Positions 34,397 to 45,905 are shown, counted from the first letter of the stretch. The stretch is DNA of 64,000 nucleotides from Solen grandis (GCA_021229015.1 CM037778.1:85700756-85764755); one strand, 5' to 3'. Notes: generated by a model from the sequence alone, not told the origin. Numbers and translations: made by a program.

Positions 34397-35731
34397 AGCT
34401 CACCTGAGCACAAAGTGCTCAAGGTGAGCTTTTGTGATCGCCCTTCGTCCGTCGTGCGTCGTCCGTCGTGCGTCGTCCGTCGTCAACAATTTGCTTTAAA
34501 CGACATCTCCTCTGAAACCGCTGGACAGAATTTAATGAAACTTGGCAGGAATGTTCCTTGGGTGAGGCTCTACAAAAGTTGCTAAAATAAAGTTGATCCA
34601 TGAAGAACTCTGGTTGCCATGGCAACAAAAAGAAAAATAATTTGAAAACTTTAAAAATCATCTCTTTCAAAACTACTGGCCAGATTTCAAAATAATTTGG
34701 TACATATGTTTCTTGGGTCAACCTCTACCAAATTTGCTAAAATTATTCCGATCCGTAAAAAAACATGGCCGCCAGGGGCGGGGCTTATTTGCCTTATATG
34801 TATATAGAGAAACCTTTAAACAACATCTCCTCTGAAACCACTAGACAGAATTTGATTAAACTTGGCAGGGATGATCCTTGGGTCAACCTTCACAAAAGTT
34901 GCTAAAATAAAGTTGATCCATGTAGAACTCTGGTTGCCATGGCAACAAAAAGAGAAAAAAAATGAAAACTTTAAAAATCATCTTCTTCAAAACTACTGGC
35001 CAGATTTTAAAATAAATTGGTACAGATGTTCCTTGGGTCAACCTCTACCAAAGTTGCTAAAATTATTCTGATCCGTAAAAAAACATGGCCGCCAGGGGCG
35101 GGGCTTATTTGCCTTATATGTATATAGAGAAACTTTTAAACAACATCTCCTCTGAAACCACTAGACAGAATTTGATTAAACTTGGCAGGGATGATCCTTG
35201 GGTCAACCTTCACAAAAGTTGCTAAAATAAAGTTGATCCATGTAGAACTCTGGTTGCCATGGCAACAAAAAGAGAAAAAAAATATGAAAACTTTAAAAAT
35301 CATCTTCTTCAAAACTACTGGCCAGATTTTAAAATAAATTGGTACAGATGTTCCTTGGGTCAACCTCTACCAAAGTTGCTAAAAAAAATTCCGATCCGTA
35401 AAAAACATGGCCGCCAGGGGCGGGGCTTATTTGCCTTATATGTATATAGGGAAAACTTTAATCAACATTTCCTCTGAAACCACTGGACAGAATTTGATTA
35501 AACTTGACAGGAATGATCCTTGGGTCAACCTTCACAAAAGTTCCTAAAATAAACTTGATCCATATAGAACTCTGGTTGCCATGGCAACAAAAAGAAAAAA
35601 AATATGAAAACTTTAAAAATCATCTTCTTCAAAACTACTGGCCAGATTTTAAAATAAATTGGAACAGATGTTCCTTGGGTCAACCTATTTATCTCAGGTG
35701 AGCGATTTAGGGCCATCATGGGCCTCTTGTT
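34397..35731 (+). repeat. Family A repeat (unit about 310 bp) nested inside family B
   Basis: The usual 5' hairpin and a GTCCGTCGTGCGTCGTCCGT tract. Units of about 310 bp have TCTGGTTGCCATGGCAACAA and CATGGCCGCCAGGGGCGGGG, and the end is GGGCCATCATGGGCCTCTTG. It shares ends with the other A copies but not the unit sequence, so the ends are exchanged among subfamilies. Confidence 0.85.
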
Positions 35732-35869
35732 TTAATGATTAACATTCATTAACTAATGGGATTTTGGAATTATTTTGCTTATTTATGGACAGTAGCTTGT
35801 TTCTCTGAGCTATTTCTGAGAGTCCCCAAACTATGATGGGCGTATTTTGTGGCAGTCCTGACCCTTGTT
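35732..35869 (+). repeat. Family B repeat, 3' end after the nested insertion
   Basis: CCCCAAACTATGATGGGCGT and ATTTTGTGG are the expected counterpart of the GGGCGTATTATGTG start at 33134. This fits one element split by the A copy. Confidence 0.5.
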
Positions 35870-35899
35870 GTGGGAAAAAAAGACAACGCAATTTTCACA

Positions 35900-36018
35900 A
35901 TTTTTGGGATTTTTTTACCATGTAGATCAGTTATCATAAAAAACCTCTTTACAGACTGATGTTCCTTGGGTAAGCCTATACTCAGGTGAGCGATCCAGGG
36001 CCATCATGGCCTTCTTGT
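35900..36018 (+). repeat. Family A 3' end fragment
   Basis: GATGTTCCTTGGGTAAGCC, then CAGGTGAGCGATCCAGGGCC and ATCATGGCCTTCTTG. Only the last unit and terminal hairpin are present. Confidence 0.7.
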
Positions 36019-36850
36019 CTTTCTTGGTGTGAGAAGATTATAATGTACACAATTGAACACTTATGATAGTTAATCAATAATTATATTCAATTATTGGTGT
36101 TCATCAAGGTCATAGTTCAGCAAGTAAGTGTAAAGGTGCTGTCTAAAAGTATGAAGGGTGAAAAGGGTGGCCTTTGGTAACTCATACTTTCTTGACGCTT
36201 GATTTAAGCTTAATGAGTTTAAACAGACTCGGCCGCATGATCAAGTTTTTCTAATGAATACTGCTGCCATTTTACACCTATCTGCTTGCTCATTTCTAAA
36301 AAGATTATAGAGGCCTTTTCTGTAAAAATTTTTAAAAAATAGCATTATAAATCTAAATCTATCTATTCAATTGTTTGTTGTTCTTGTTTTTTTTTTCCAA
36401 TATATTTAGTATCTTTATTAGTTTATAATAATTCACTGATATGATAATTATATAGATTATTATAAATAATGTGCTTAATGATATCTGAGTTGTGTCAAGC
36501 ACTCTATATTGAGTGTGTTCGGTTTGCACACATGATAAAATTCAACTGCTTTTTATTCCAAACATGAATTTAACTTGCTTAACAGTTACCTAAATGACTG
36601 GTTGAGTTGTTTCCCCTAAAGCAATACATGCATTTACATAAAAAATGACACGAAACATATGAGCTAACTACAGCACATAACTATACAATCTTATAATGTT
36701 GTGCGTCTATATATAGAAAAAGTGTAAGAAAATACTTTATTTATGAGCGCTGAGATATTTTTCATTTTAAAAATGCCTATTTCATTATTATTTCATTCTC
36801 ATGACATCTTGATCTTATTCGAGAAATAATTAGAAAAGTTATGGCAAAAA
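36019..36850. other. Noncoding stretch
   Basis: AT-rich; no supported feature. Confidence 0.5.
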
Positions 36851-39390
36851 GAAAAGTAAGTTTGGTAATACAAGCTCTACTAAAGTTGTTCAAATGGTTC
36901 CGGTCTGTTGCCTATCTGGGTCAAAGGAGCTAGAGATAGATTTTTTAAATGAAATCTTCAAAAACCTTCTTCTCCGAAACTGCAAGGCCTAGAGCTTAGA
37001 TATTTCTTGTATGGCATTGTCTTATGAACCTCTACCAAGATTGTACAAATCTTGACCCTGGGGTCAAAATTGGCCCTGCATCAGGGGGCACTTCATTTTA
37101 ATTTGGCTTATATCGGAAAATCTAGAAAAATCTTCTTGTCAGAAACCACAAGGCCTAGCATTGTCTAGTGGACCGCTACCAAGTTTGTTCAAATCATGGC
37201 CCTGGGGTCAAAATTGGCCCTGCCCATGGGGTCACTTTATTTTGCATAGGCATATATAGGAAAATTTAGAAAAATGTTCTTGTTAAAAACCACAATGCTT
37301 GGAGTTTAGATATTTAGTGTCTAACATGACATTAGACATGTATCAAGTTTGTTCAAATCATGGCCCTTGGGTCTAATTTGGCCCTGCCACAGGAGTTACT
37401 TAATTTTACATATACTTTAATTGTAAAACTAGAAAAACTTTATTGTCAGAAACTTAAAGGCCTGGAGTTAAGATATTTGGTACGTAATATGGCCTAGTGG
37501 ACATCTACCAACTTTACATTATGGCCCTGGAATCAAATTTGGCCCCGCCCCTGGGGTCACTTTATTTTACACAGGCATATACAGTAAAACTTCGTTCGTT
37601 CGACACCCGCACGCTCGCCTACCATGTGACGGTCGAACAGATTTCTCGGTCCCGGCGAATTCCCTATTTATTTTAACTAAATATACAACCCTTGGCTCGA
37701 CCACCGATCGCTCGATGGCTCGTCACTATCATACTGTTCCTTGGTTGATCTTATAGCGTAAACAACAATAGTTGGCTCGAACACTTCCTGTATAATAGTC
37801 CGTGTGTCTCAGAAGCTTTGAAATTATCAGTGCGTCTAGGTCATTTTGATTTTCGTCAGGACGGTTCTCACCTTTCTGGCGCGTGACTGCTAATCCTTTG
37901 TTCAATCAATCAGGCTTAACAAACTGAGAACATGTGGTTGGCCAATTAAAGCATATAATCTGACTTAAAGAGGACCCGAAACTTAATTGCATTTACATAA
38001 TTATTCGGCGATTGGCCTAGAATTATTAAGTGCAAACTGGCATACATAATCTCTGAAAATAGCCTTAATTAAAAAGGCGGTATGTTTAATTAAATGAAAA
38101 TAAGTTCTATCACAGACTTCTTTAAAATGTGAACGAATTGATATGTTAAATGCAATAAGGTGAAATGTGCTAAAATTACCATGGATGTGTTGGATTGAAA
38201 ATTGCTTGGTATTTGCGTTTGATAGTGTTTTTCTAGATGCATGTTTGAAAACATGATGTGCTGTATTGTTTTGTTATTTTCAATGAATATTAAAGTCTTA
38301 AAAAATAAAGAAAGAATGGCTCATATCTTCCTTTTTGTTTTCGTAATTATCAAAATAAATTGTACACACATATACAGAAATACTATAATGTATTGAAAAC
38401 GCTCTCCAAGCAAGAGTTGACGATGTTTATATTGCTTCATACAATTCGTCATTGAATTATCTCTTAATTAATCGTCGTTTCTGTTTCCGCTCAGTAAGAA
38501 AGAAAACAAACTCACTAATCACATTTTATTTATAAAGATAAGACAGCAAATGTTAGAATTTACGTGTACATGTTTTTCACAAATATACAGGTATATAGAA
38601 CAGAGAAAACTGTTTAACAATCTGGAAATTGACTGATGAAATTAACGATATGGAATTCATGAACATGTTTATGAGTACATTTTGATACATGACTTGGCTC
38701 GAACAACCGATGACTCGCCCTTTTTTTTTTAGTCCCTAGCGTGTTCGAGCGAACGAAGTTTTACTGTACATGAAAATCTAGAAAAATCTTATTGTCAGAA
38801 ACCGCAAGGCCTGGAGTTTAGTTTGCTCAAATTATGGACCTTGGGTCAAAATTGGCCATGCCCCAGGGGTCACTTGAGCTTTTGTGATTGCCTTTAGCTC
38901 TACCAAAGTTGTTCTAATTGTTCCAGTCTATTTCATATCTGGATCACAGAAGCTAAAAATAGATTTTTAAAAGAGAAATTTTAAAAATCTTCTCCGAAAG
39001 TGCAGGGCCTAGAGCTTAGATATTTGATGTGTAGCATTGTCTTATGGATCTCTAACAAGGATGTACAAATCATGGCCCTTGGGTTGAAATTAGCCCGCCC
39101 CAGGAGTCACTTGATTTTGCATAGATTTACAAAGGAAAGACTAAAGAAATCTTCTCAGAAACAACAAGGCCTGGAGTTTAGATATTTGGTGTGTAACATG
39201 GCCTAGTAGACCTCTACCAAGTTTGTTCAAATCATGGGCCCGGAGTCAAAATTGGCCCCGCCCCAGAGGTCACTTGATTATGCATAGACTTATATAAGAA
39301 AAACTTGAAAAACTTTCTTGTCAGAAACCACAAGGACTGGAGCTAAGACATCTGTTGTGTAACATGGCCTAGTAGACCTCTACCATTTTT
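36851..39390 (+). repeat. Family A core units without clear ends, split by a MITE
   Basis: Units with GGCCTAGAGCTTAGATATTT and TGGCCCTGGGGTCAAAATTG run from about 36870 to 37581 and resume at 38767. Between them is the element 37582-38766. Neither the 5' hairpin nor the palindromic 3' end is present. Confidence 0.75.
37582..38766. mobile_element. pogo-like TA-flanked MITE, 1185 bp
   Basis: The ends are CAGTAAAACTTCGTTCGTTC and, read inward from the right, CAGTAAAACTTCGTTCGCTC. They are flanked by TA on both sides (37580-37581 and 38767-38768). CAGTAAAAC-type ends and the TA target fit the pogo/Tigger branch of Tc1/mariner. The interior is AT-rich with GGCTCGA motifs and shows no transposase. 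It interrupts a family A unit in mid-repeat. Confidence 0.85.
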
Positions 39391-39702
39391 AGCTCACCTG
39401 AGCACAACGTGCTCATGGTGAGCTATTGTGATCGCCTTTTGTCCGTCGTCCGTGTGTGCGTCCGTCCGTCGTCAACAATTTGCTTTAAACAACATCTCCT
39501 CATGAACCGCTGAAGGGATTTTGACCAAACTTCACAGGAATCATCCTTATGATGCCCTCTATCAATGTTGTACAAATTATTCAGATTGGTTAAAAAAGTA
39601 GGTCACAGGAGCTAAAAATAGATTTTAAAAAAGCAAACTTTGAAAATCTTCTTCTGCAAAACTGCAAGGCCTAGAGCTTAGATATTTGGTATGTAGCATC
39701 AT
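39391..39702 (+). repeat. Family A repeat, 5' end, cut by the assembly gap
   Basis: The 5' hairpin AGCTCACCTGAGCACAACGT, a CCGTCGTCCGTGTGTGCG tract and the first two units, nearly the same as 32046 onward. It then runs into N. Confidence 0.88.
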
Positions 39703-39802
39703 NNNNNNNNNNNNNNNNNNNNNNNNNNNNNNNNNNNNNNNNNNNNNNNNNNNNNNNNNNNNNNNNNNNNNNNNNNNNNNNNNNNNNNNNNNNNNNNNNN
39801 NN
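39703..39802. other. Assembly gap, exactly 100 N
   Basis: The conventional length for a gap of unknown size. It falls inside a tandem repeat, the usual reason assemblies break. Confidence 1.
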
Positions 39803-39805
39803 AAA

Positions 39806-39925
39806 TGTGTGAATAATGATTTTGTATGATTGACTTGCGGGGCAGCAGAACTTTTTTTTTTAAATCCGCAAAAAAACCCGCATCTAAACAAAAATGGCGG
39901 CCTCCTCGAGTGCGCCCTTATCATT
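39806..39925 (-). pseudogene. Diverged copy of the FPGS exon-1 region
   Basis: Aligns by eye with 11108-11250. Both have GTGTGAAT, ATGA(C/T)TGACTT, GCAG(T/C)AGAAC, ATCCGCAAAA and AAAATG(G)CGGCCTCCTCGA in the same order. The peptide still starts with an Arg-rich MIRAHSRRPPF, but the exon-1 donor (CAG|GTAACA) is replaced by a T/A-run. It could be a partial gene duplicate, a repeat that donated FPGS exon 1, or a misplaced haplotype piece at the gap. Confidence 0.55.
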
Positions 39926-40374
39926 CTTTTAAATGTTAATAAACACTTTTTTTAAATTTTTTTTTTTAGGACTTTTTGTCAATTCTTCGTCATAAGTATT
40001 TTATAAATGGAAATGTTTATTTTTGAAATTAGGATTGTCCCATGACTTGCTCTATATGTCAGTCATGCTGCTATTAGTATTTCACGCTATGGATCCTTAT
40101 ATTTTGTTCACGGTTAGTTATCTGTGTTTTAAGGCCATTTTTTAAAATTATTTGTTTACATTTTTAGGTTTTAAAAACTTATTTATTAACACAATTACAG
40201 AAGTAAACGAAACCAGGCACTGGTATTTTACGAAACGGGATAAACCGGTACTTTACGAAGTTACTATTTCGGGATTGGACCGATACCGGGAATCGGGGTC
40301 CAACCCTACAACAGCTGGGTTCATAAAAAAAGTATTTTGATGTTTTCTATATAGATATATAAGGAAAAATTAGC
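39926..40374. other. Noncoding stretch after the gap
   Basis: AT-rich. A short open frame (40152-40340) has no recognisable content. Confidence 0.4.
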
Positions 40375-41199
40375 CAACCCCCCAGGGGCCTCATTTTCAA
40401 GGGATCAACTTTTATTTTAGCATTTATGGTTAGACATTCATGAGTGAATATTTGTGCCAAAGGAAAAATAAATTCTGACCATTTGTTTCAGAGGAGATGA
40501 TTTCAAAGTTTTCAATTTTTTTTCTATTTGTTGCCATGGCAACCAGAGTTCTTCATGGTTCAACTTTATTTGAGCAATTTTTGTAGAGGCCCACCCAAGG
40601 ATCATACATGATAAGTTTTATCAAATTTTGTCAGTGGTTTCAGGGAGAAAGATTTTCAAAATTTTCAATTATTTTTCTATTTGTTGCCATGGCAACCAGA
40701 GTTCTTCATGGATCAACTTTATTTGAGCAATATTTGTAGAGGCCCACCCAAGGATCATACATGCCAAGTTTTATCAAATTCTTCCAGCGGTTTCAGAGAG
40801 ATGATTTTCAAAGTTTTAAATTTAAATTTTTCTATTTGTTGCCATGGCAACCAGAGTTCTTTCATGGACAACTTTATTTGACAATTTTGTAGAGGCCCAC
40901 CCAAGGATCAAACATGTTAAGTTTTATCAAATTCTTTTCCAGCGGTTTTCAGAGGAATGATTTTCAAAGTTTCCAATTATTTTTTCTATTTTTTTGCCAT
41001 GGAAACCAAGTTCTTCAGGGATCAACTTTATTTGAGCAATTTTTGTAGAGGCCCACCCAAGGATCATACATGCCAAGATTTATCAAATTCTGTCCAGCGG
41101 TTTCAGAGGAGATGTCTTTTAAAGCAATTGTTGACGACGGACGACAGACGAAGGGTGATCCCAATAGCTCCCCCTGAGCACTTCGTGCTCTGGTGAGCA
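40375..41199 (-). repeat. Family A repeat (TTGCCATGGCAACC units), minus orientation
   Basis: Four units of about 150 bp with TTGTTGCCATGGCAACCAGA and GGCCCACCCAAGGATCATAC. The right end, GAGCACTTCGTGCTCTGGTG, is the family's 5' hairpin on the minus strand, next to a GACGACGGACGACAGACG tract. The 3' end is lost. Confidence 0.8.
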
Positions 41200-43018
41200 A
41201 AAAATATAAAAATTTAGTAACGGTTCCATAAACCATAAACCCATGAGATTATTTTGTATTTGATATTATACTTTACATGCACCCCTGGGGTGATTGGCAT
41301 GACCACTGTGGCGTGTGCCGTGTAAACTTCGAAGAAGGTGATAACCCAAATTTAAACCGATTAAAACACTTATGAACAGTAACTCCATAGAGGTGTCACG
41401 CGGCTTTAATTGAAGCTACTGATAATTCACTTTGATTCACCAAAAAAATCAAAAAATTTTAAACGTCAAATATGTTTATTAAATATGACAGTTATAATAA
41501 AAAAACTTTTAAATATAGCTTTTGTCTGTATTTTGACTGTCATGTTGGGCCCAACTATATACCATTTTATTTATACTGTGGTAGACCGGGAATCGACATT
41601 CGTAAGTTAAGAAAGGAGGCTCTGAAGCATGTTATGGTTGTTTTACCAATTAAACGAGAAATTTGGGAAAACTTCAAATCCAAACGGAAATTTAACAACA
41701 AAACACAAAATGGGCGGATATATAATGATTTGTTCGTTGCCTTGACCAAAGACTTTTCATCGTCAGATCCGATAAACAATTTAGAGTGAGGCACGCATGT
41801 TTGAGTTTGAGTTTCAGTTAAAAAAGGAAATGAGAAAAATGATTTAAATCGCTGTTTTCGTGTAATAAATATGGGCCAAGGAAGACAGGAGGTTGACTTG
41901 TTCGTTGATGAGTGACCGTACTTTGCTTATAACATGTAACCTAAACGTGCATCTTTCACAACATAAACATTTTATGGGGTAAAGGATGAAGTTTATTATT
42001 TCCTTAATGTTGTTGAGGAATATACAATATCCATCATTAACATTTATCTTTCTGTCCATACACATTTTTTACTATAAGTCATAATCAAAAACGACGAAAA
42101 AATGAAAGTATCTTTTTATCACAGCAAACGTATGAATTGCATATAAATACTAAAACCCCCTACGGTCATCGTTAAGGTATTTTTGGTACGGATTTTAATT
42201 GCATCCTGCGAGAACTTGCTGTGTGTGTGTGTGTGTCACAGCAGGTGCTAACTGATAGCCGTCAAGGAACAGTTTGATTAACTCGGTTTAACATAAAAAG
42301 AACCAATAATTACGTTTCTTACCCCAATTGCTGTTAGACAATATAAGTTGGCATAACATAATCAAACTTTTTTTTTCATAACTGTGTGTGTTTTATCAAA
42401 AAACTTGTTAAAACGCCCCTTAACTACGTTTAATCTTTCTTAATTTATTCTTTAATTTAGAAATCACACACTCATTACTCGCATTAAATTCTTCGTTGTT
42501 AATTGGTGGTAATCAAAGACCACATAGTCGCTAGGTATTCTTTTAGCTCTGCAAACTGTAAATTTTGATTGTGTAATTGATTTAAAAAAAAAAAGGTGGG
42601 GGTTTGACTCAAAAGACGATTAGGGATGTACATTATTTATACATTAAAAGTATATTTTGGTTGGGAAATTTAAATGACCTTTATAAGTGTCAGAGTTAAG
42701 CACTCTTCAAATTCATAATTTTTTTTAAAATCTAATTGCAATTTAAAAATAGTCAGACCAATATTGTCAGCGATAGAGCCTCGTACTCAAACTCACGCTG
42801 TCTATTTTTTTTGAGATGTGATTCTATGTTGATGCCACATATTCCACATAATAAATCGGCCAATTTGTGTAATGTTACGATCAGTTTACTTACTTTTATA
42901 AAGCTCTACGTACCAACCACTAAAAACAAAAAAGATGAAAAGGATATGACAATTTTTATTAGTATTATTACGAAGATCAGATGAAATAGTCATTCAAAAC
43001 CACGAGGATGACTTCATG
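41200..43018. other. Noncoding stretch
   Basis: AT-rich with a short (GT)n at 42221-42236. An open frame at 41472-41789 has a basic C-terminal half but no recognised motif, splice context or conservation that I can judge. Confidence 0.4.
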
Positions 43019-43208
43019 CCGGAATCCACTTAGTCGGTTCCAGTAAGTCAAATACGAGCCAATGTCCGTTAGGAAAAGAACAAACATGCTAAATGCAGTT
43101 GGCTTTTATGTGATCACATTTCTTAAGTACATTCAATAACATAAGCAAAATATGCTTTTTTTGACATGAAAATAAGGTGGATTCCGGTAAAATCTAAGTG
43201 GATTCCGG
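43019..43208. repeat. Small inverted-repeat element
   Basis: CCGGAATCCACTTAG at 43019-43033 is matched exactly in reverse by CTAAGTGGATTCCGG at 43194-43208. About 160 bp lie between. No clear target duplication, so it could be a MITE or a remnant. Confidence 0.55.
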
Positions 43209-43257
43209 TAAAAGGAGTAACCCTTTGATTTTTAGTTATTTTTAAATTTGTTTTTAA

Positions 43258-43367
43258 CACTGGCACTTGATCTTTAAACCATTGCATATAACCCATGTGA
43301 CCAATATATGTGTTTATTATAGGTCACATGGGTTATAAGCAACGTTTTTAAAGATCAAGTGCCAGTG
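43258..43367. mobile_element. 110-bp foldback MITE with 8-bp duplication
   Basis: The arms CACTGGCACTTGATCTTTAA (43258 on) and ATAACCCATGTGACC (43288-43302) pair exactly with 43322-43336 and 43347-43367. A 9-base mismatch bubble and a 19-base loop separate them. It is flanked by GTTTTTAA on both sides (43250-43257 and 43368-43375). Eight-base duplications suggest mobilisation by a hAT-type (or P-type) transposase. Confidence 0.88.
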
Positions 43368-43378
43368 GTTTTTAATTA

Positions 43379-44712
43379 CAGTTGATTGACCGGTTTCCGG
43401 ATCATGAGTAGTTCCGGATCAGTTATCAGGTCTAGTTATGTTTTCATATCAAAAATGCCGTCATCGAAATATACCGAGATTCATAAATTTGTTGGCTGAA
43501 ACGACGACTGTCTGTTTTTGTTTCTTTTGATGTGAACTTTCAATTTAATTGGAGAGTCAGTAACTGATGTAGTTTTAGTTTTGCATGATGACTGTTCCTG
43601 TTCAGAAAATGAGGTAGCGCCACTAACTGTACCACTAGTACATGTTTGTTTTGGTTCATCGACGTCGGACGACGTATATGGCCCACTTCCGGTTTCACTT
43701 AGGAGTTTTATTTTCATCTGCAATTTTGTCTTCATCTTTCTTACCTAGCTCACTTCCAAGCTTGCAGAAGTCGCCGACTTAAAAAATGTATCTAATTGTT
43801 TTGTGTCTTTAGAGTCAGATAGTTTTATTTTTTTATTGTATTTTTTTCCAGTTGTGGGACATGATGACATTAAACACCGGCGGAAATAAACACTTGTCTG
43901 GTTTCCGCTATCGTATATACACAGTTCCTAATGCCGGGTCACAATGGTACCCATTATCGCAAAACACGAGCTTCGAATGCTAGACGCAGTGAATGTCTAT
44001 TTTTAGTAACACTGTCAGACAATAACTCGGTATCGTGTGGACTAGTTTATAAACAAAAACTCATTAAAAAAAGCGCTGATTTAAGTTGAAATAAATTTTT
44101 AAAAGTAGAAATTAAGCATTTAATTACTTTTTGATAAAAAAATAATACTTTACAAGGGAAAAGTGGTTTTCAATGGGGAATTTTTATCCAGGGGAAGATG
44201 CCGACTATCGGCGTCAGTTTGTTAAGAAAAAAAAACCTGACTTGGTTACATATACACACAGTGTCTTAATCATAGATCGTCTCAGTGCTTTAATCAGAAA
44301 AATGCACTGTTGGTCGTGATGCAGTTATTTATGATTTTAATAATGTTACCAAAGGTATTAATCATGCAATTTATCTTTATTTTTCTTGCAACAATAAAAT
44401 TGTTGAATAATATCGTATATTTTTTTTTCTTCTTACTTTTTAGACGCCCCCTAGTATTGTTTTTAACGTATTTGTCCAAAATGTAGCGAATGATCCAGAA
44501 ATGCTCAAAGTGATCTGCAAATGCTCGAACTGATGCGTATACAAACACCGTCTACAATTCCCGATAAATAAAGATTCATCATATTATTTTTAGATGAATA
44601 TTTGCATTAGACAAAAGTCTTCAGAAAATACTGAGCATACGCAAAATCTTTAAATATTTTTACGATGATCAGTGAAAATTTCGTAAGTGATCCGGAATCG
44701 GTCAATCAACTG
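43379..44712. mobile_element. TA-flanked DNA transposon, 1.33 kb
   Basis: The ends are CAGTTGATTGACCGGTTTCC and, read inward from the right, CAGTTGATTGACCGATTCC, both continuing to GGATCA. TA flanks them at 43377-43378 and 44713-44714. A Tc1/mariner-superfamily element is the simplest reading. The interior has a possible N-terminal coding stretch on the minus strand (43481-43870) but no visible DDE domain. Confidence 0.75.
43481..43870 (-). pseudogene. Unrecognised coding stretch inside the TA-flanked element
   Basis: From ATG at 43870 the minus strand reads MSSCPTTGKKYNKKIKLSDS, then QLDTFFKSATSASLEVS, a stop, and continues in the same frame as MKTKLQMKIKLLSE for 84 more codons to 43481. 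Short Lys/Ser-rich N-termini with an L-x-x-F-F motif are common in transposases and zinc-finger proteins, but this proves nothing. GAA|GTGAGC just before the stop could be a splice donor. I do not recognise the product. Confidence 0.3.
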
Positions 44713-44813
44713 TACCATTGAAAATTTATTACATTTGAAGAGAAGATATTGATGCATTTGATGATATATTTTATACAAAAGTGTGGTTACGTTTTGTTCA
44801 TTTTTCTTGCAGT

Positions 44814-44999
44814 AACTCTTTGGAGAACTGGATACTCCAGGATATTGCTGGGGGAATTCAAGCCAGAAATATTGAAAACAATGGCAAGAAACTTACCAAT
44901 ACTTTTGTGAACCTTCGGTCCAGTTCACCTGGATCAGGCATTGGCAGTCGAATTGGCATGCTTGTTTTCCCTCAGTTCGTGATGCTTCTGAGAATGAGT
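44814..44999 (+). CDS. Candidate coding exon, product unrecognised
   Basis: A strong acceptor (CATTTTTCTTGCAG|TAAC) opens about 60 codons reading NSLENWILQDIAGGIQARNI, then NNGKKLTNTFVNLRSSSPGS and GIGSRIGMLVFPQFVMLLR. The composition is protein-like and unlike the surrounding AT-rich DNA. The donor is weak (ATGA|GTATTA). No partner exon was found, so it may be an orphan exon of a gene or transposon. Moderate to low confidence. Confidence 0.3.
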
Positions 45000-45589
45000 A
45001 TTACTTTCATTATTTCCCATTAACTTTTACACAAACACACGTTCCGGAGCCCCCTCCCAGTTCTTATAACTGTTTGGTACTTTTGGGAGTGGACCGGTAA
45101 TTTACAAAAGGGGGAAAAACATTTACATTTTTAGCGTATATGGTCGATTAAGTCGATAAAATGTTGTTTTCCGCTCATTGTTAAATGTGTCTTATGGACT
45201 TTAGTCTTCAAATAAACACAAAAATATCCTTTCTGGTCGCCCCGATAAACTGCCTCAAATCACTCTCGCCGAACTCGCACTTAGCGAGAATTTGCGTACT
45301 TCATTTTTTTTTCCTTCAGTATTCCGGTGTATCGTAAGAATTTCAATGTCATATTTTCTAACATTATAAAACCATCATTAAAGTCACCCCTACAAGGTAT
45401 GCATAACATAAGCGGATCCAGATGGGGTGGTCCGGGAATAACTCCATGGGATTTGGCTGCTATGCTTAAAATATGTATGAAAGGGGGGGGGGGGGGGCGG
45501 ATGACTCCTTGGAATTTGGCAATAATGTTTAAAATCCGTAATCTAGTGTTTTGACATCAAATCACGTTACTATTTGCTAAATATAAGTT
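45000..45589. other. Noncoding stretch with a G-run
   Basis: Contains a run of 13 G near 45484-45497 and weakly similar segments around it (GGATTTGGC/GGAATTTGGC). No supported gene. Confidence 0.5.
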
Positions 45590-45905
45590 GAAGCAGAAAC
45601 TTATTTTTTAATTTAAATAATGATTTTTACAAAATGGTAGACGCAGTTAAATTTAAATATGGTAAGTCGCAATGTCTTTTTTTGTGGGCTTGTCAACGGT
45701 TTCGTTTCGACAATATGTGCATAATATGTGCAAAATTTTTGTAGTCTTTTAAAAACGATTTATGTTTCCCCAGAAAATTTAGGGTGCACGCGTTTTTTTT
45801 AAAATTATCTATTTCATGCATATCATTTGGAAAACGATGATCTCATTGTGCTTTTTCATATAGCTGCTTTTCAGTTAAATAACACCTTTAAGTTAAATTC
45901 TCACA
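45590..45905 (+). repeat. Dispersed repeat, copy 1
   Basis: Shares in order AAAATGGTAGACGCAGTT, GGTTTCGTTTCGACA, GTGCACGC, CTCATTGTGCTT and TAAATAACACCTTTAAGTT with 49060-49320. About 270 bp, no TIRs found. Confidence 0.7.

Noticed and set aside
34419..35719. Repeated frames with LPWQPEFF or NYWPDFKINW
   Set aside because: Translation of the TTGCCATGGCAACAA tandem unit; the same peptide appears in both orientations at other family A copies.
41472..41789. 105-codon frame with a basic C-terminal half
   Set aside because: No recognised motif, splice signal or partner; a frame this long can occur by chance in 64 kb.
45327..45554. Gly-rich 75-codon frame
   Set aside because: Driven by a 13-base G-run and a short local duplication.
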